From contig NZ_CASEXV010000003.1 in the NCBI RefSeq assembly GCF_949292005.1, positions 1 to 24,553 of the forward strand: DNA of 24,553 bases. Reading direction: 5' to 3'. This stretch comes from an uncultured Bifidobacterium sp. (GTDB lineage: Bacteria > Actinomycetota > Actinomycetes > Actinomycetales > Bifidobacteriaceae). This document shows positions 22,971 through 24,553 of this stretch, one piece after another. Position 1 is the stretch's first letter. Every line of letters starts with the position of its first letter. The notes beneath the pieces are model-generated. The model had not been told where the DNA came from, did not search any database, and saw nothing but the letters and a program-made list of their open reading frames with translations. Both the position numbers and the translations under genes were made by a program.

Positions 22971-24553
22971 TCACAGCATGCAGGACACGCAGCCTTGGAC
23001 CTCCGTGCCCTCCAGCGCCTGCTGTCGGATGCGGATGTAGTAGAGCGTCTTGATTCCCTTGCGCCATGCGTAGATCTGGGCCTTGTTGAGGTCGCGCGTG
23101 GTCACGGTGTCGGGGAAGAACAACGTGAGCGACAGTCCTTGGTCCACGTGCTGGGTGGCCTCGGCGTAGGTGTCGATGATGGCTTTCCATCCCAGCTCGT
23201 AGGCGTCCTTGAAGTAGTCGAGGTTGTCGTTGGTCATGTACGGCGCGGGGTAGTACACGCGGCCGATCTTGCCCTCCTTGCGGATCTCGATCTTCGAGGC
23301 GATTGGGTGGATGGAGCTTGTGGAATGGTTGATGTACGAGATGGATCCGGTCGGTGGGATCGCCTGGAGGTTCTGGTTGAAGATGCCGTCGCGCAGAATC
23401 TCGTTCTGGAGTTCGCGCCAGTCGTCGACGGTGGGGATCCGCACTCCGAACTTCTCGAACAGCGCGCGCACGCGGTCGGTCGCGGGTTCCAAGGAGCGGC
23501 GTCCATCGGTGTATTTGTCGAAGTAGTTGCCTTTGCCTGCCGGCTTGGCGTAGGCGCTGGTCGGGAAGCTTGCGAAGGGGTGCCCGCGTTCGACGGCGAT
23601 CCGGTGCGAGGCCGTGTAGGCGTGGAATGCCACGGTCATGAAGTACATGTCGGTGAAGTCCAGGGCCTCGGGGGATCCGTACATCAGTCCCTCGCGGGCG
23701 AGGAAGCCATGCAGGTTCATCTCGCCCAGTCCGATGGCGTGGCCCTCGTCGTTGCCCCGGCGGATGGAGGGGACCGCGTCGATGCGGGTGTGCTCGGCCA
23801 CGGAGGTCAACGCGTGCACGGCCGTCTCGACGGTGTCGGCCAGACCTCCGTCCATCGCCTTCGCGATGTTCAGCGAGCCGAGGTTGCACGAGACGTCGCG
23901 CCCGACATGGTTGTAGGTGAGGTCCTCGTTGTAGGTGCTGGGCTCCTGGACCTGGAGGATCTCGGAGCACAGGTTGCTCATGGTGATGCGGCCCTCGATG
24001 GGGTTCGCGCGGTTGACCGTGTCCTCGAACAGGATGTACGGGTATCCGGACTCGAACTGGATCTCGGCGATCGTCATGAAGAACTCGCGGGCGTCGATGT
24101 AGGTTTTGCGGATGCGGTCGTCGGCGACCATCTCGTCGTAGTGCTCGGTCACGGAGATGTCGGCGAAGGGCTTGCCGTACACGCGCTCCACGTCGTAGGG
24201 GCTGAACAGCGCCATCCGCTTCTTCTGCTTGGCGAGCTCGAAGGTGATGTCGGGGATGACCACGCCCAGTGCCAGCGATTTGATGCGGATCTTCTCGTCG
24301 GCGTTCTCGCGCTTGGTGTCGAGAAAACGCATGATGTCGGGATGGTGCGCGTTGAGGTACACCGCTCCGGCTCCTTGGCGAGCCCCCAGCTGGTTGGCGT
24401 AGGAGAACGAGTCCTCGAGAAGCTTCATGACGGGCACGACGCCGCTGGATTGGTTCTCGATGTGCTTGATCGGCGCGCCCAGCTCACGCAGATTGCTCAG
24501 CAGCAGGGCCACCCCGCCGCCGCGCTTAGACAGCTGCAGGGCCGCGTTGATTC
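22971..24553 (-). CDS. nrdE: Ribonucleotide-diphosphate reductase class Ib, alpha subunit NrdE (5' end outside window)
   Basis: The gene reads leftward and is open at the right edge, so about 527 C-terminal residues are present of a usual length near 720. The reading frame continues to the last base without a start; a GTG at 24512 is internal. Active-site parts are visible: the SNLCSEI segment with N-x-C-x-E radical residues (Cys codon 23967-23969), the redox Cys of DVSCNLGSLNI (codon 23886-23888), the loop NQNLQAIPPTGSISYI, and the C-terminal shuttle C-V-S-C-M-L at the stop, which NrdH re-reduces. Together with nrdF it makes the aerobic enzyme that turns NDPs into dNDPs. The 103-base gap to nrdF shows no clear terminator. 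Confidence 0.97.
   Translation of the reverse strand, partial: INAALQLSKRGGGVALLLSNLRELGAPIKHIENQSSGVVPVMKLLEDSFSYANQLGARQGAGAVYLNAHHPDIMRFLDTKRENADEKIRIKSLALGVVIPDITFELAKQKKRMALFSPYDVERVYGKPFADISVTEHYDEMVADDRIRKTYIDAREFFMTIAEIQFESGYPYILFEDTVNRANPIEGRITMSNLCSEILQVQEPSTYNEDLTYNHVGRDVSCNLGSLNIAKAMDGGLADTVETAVHALTSVAEHTRIDAVPSIRRGNDEGHAIGLGEMNLHGFLAREGLMYGSPEALDFTDMYFMTVAFHAYTASHRIAVERGHPFASFPTSAYAKPAGKGNYFDKYTDGRRSLEPATDRVRALFEKFGVRIPTVDDWRELQNEILRDGIFNQNLQAIPPTGSISYINHSTSSIHPIASKIEIRKEGKIGRVYYPAPYMTNDNLDYFKDAYELGWKAIIDTYAEATQHVDQGLSLTLFFPDTVTTRDLNKAQIYAWRKGIKTLYYIRIRQQALEGTEVQGCVSCML

Noticed and set aside
1..24553. CRISPR array, insertion sequence, prophage or integration site
   Set aside because: No regular spaced repeats, transposase or integrase motifs, or target-site duplications seen; codon use looks even across the window.

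Overview
The window is high-GC, densely packed actinobacterial DNA, most likely from a Bifidobacterium. That assignment is inferred from protein style and gene order, not from a marker gene. It reads as five blocks. Block 1 (1-4799): the 5' end of a leftward amino-acid permease, a rightward MarR regulator, and two ABC exporter half-transporters that overlap by ATGA. The two half-transporters have complementary defects in their ATP sites, so they should form a heterodimer with one good and one degenerate site. Two related operator-like sequences lie before marR and before the exporter genes, which suggests that MarR controls both.

Block 2 (4840-13930) is the centrepiece, an iron-acquisition locus. 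A rightward run of seven genes encodes an FTR1-type permease with a large duplicated extracellular domain, a P19/Tp34-like lipoprotein, a DUF2318 membrane protein with a cysteine-rich metal/Fe-S domain, two FtsX/MacB-type permeases, their ATPase, and an FMN-binding lipoprotein. A leftward ApbE flavin transferase sits head-to-head with the run. The gene order matches the FTR1-P19-DUF2318-permease-permease-ATPase loci of Campylobacter and of uropathogenic E. coli (fetMP/fetABCDEF). Those loci end with thioredoxin-like genes; here the end is a flavoprotein plus the enzyme that would load its flavin. The model I favour is extracellular flavin and Fe-S redox chemistry that reduces or handles iron for P19 and the FTR1 channel. 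From memory, equivalent B. breve genes have been called bfeUO and sifABCDE and linked to growth under iron limitation.

Block 3 (13920-19396, leftward) is an operon of two large YhgE/Pip-type membrane proteins followed by a TetR regulator. The TetR gene overlaps the 3' end of the iron operon tail to tail. Palindromes upstream of the first gene are candidate TetR operators. The first YhgE protein has an unusual 170-residue C-terminal extension.

Block 4 (19507-21764) holds a leftward low-complexity single-pass membrane protein with a pentapeptide-repeat tail and a rightward CmpB-type (putative type IV ABC) membrane protein. Block 5 (21827-24553, leftward) is nrdF and most of nrdE, a class Ib ribonucleotide reductase. 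A strong hairpin separates blocks 4 and 5.

I saw no rRNA, tRNA, CRISPR array, insertion sequence or phage gene. Almost every non-coding gap is under 270 bases. Where several starts were possible, the start chosen is explained in the entry.
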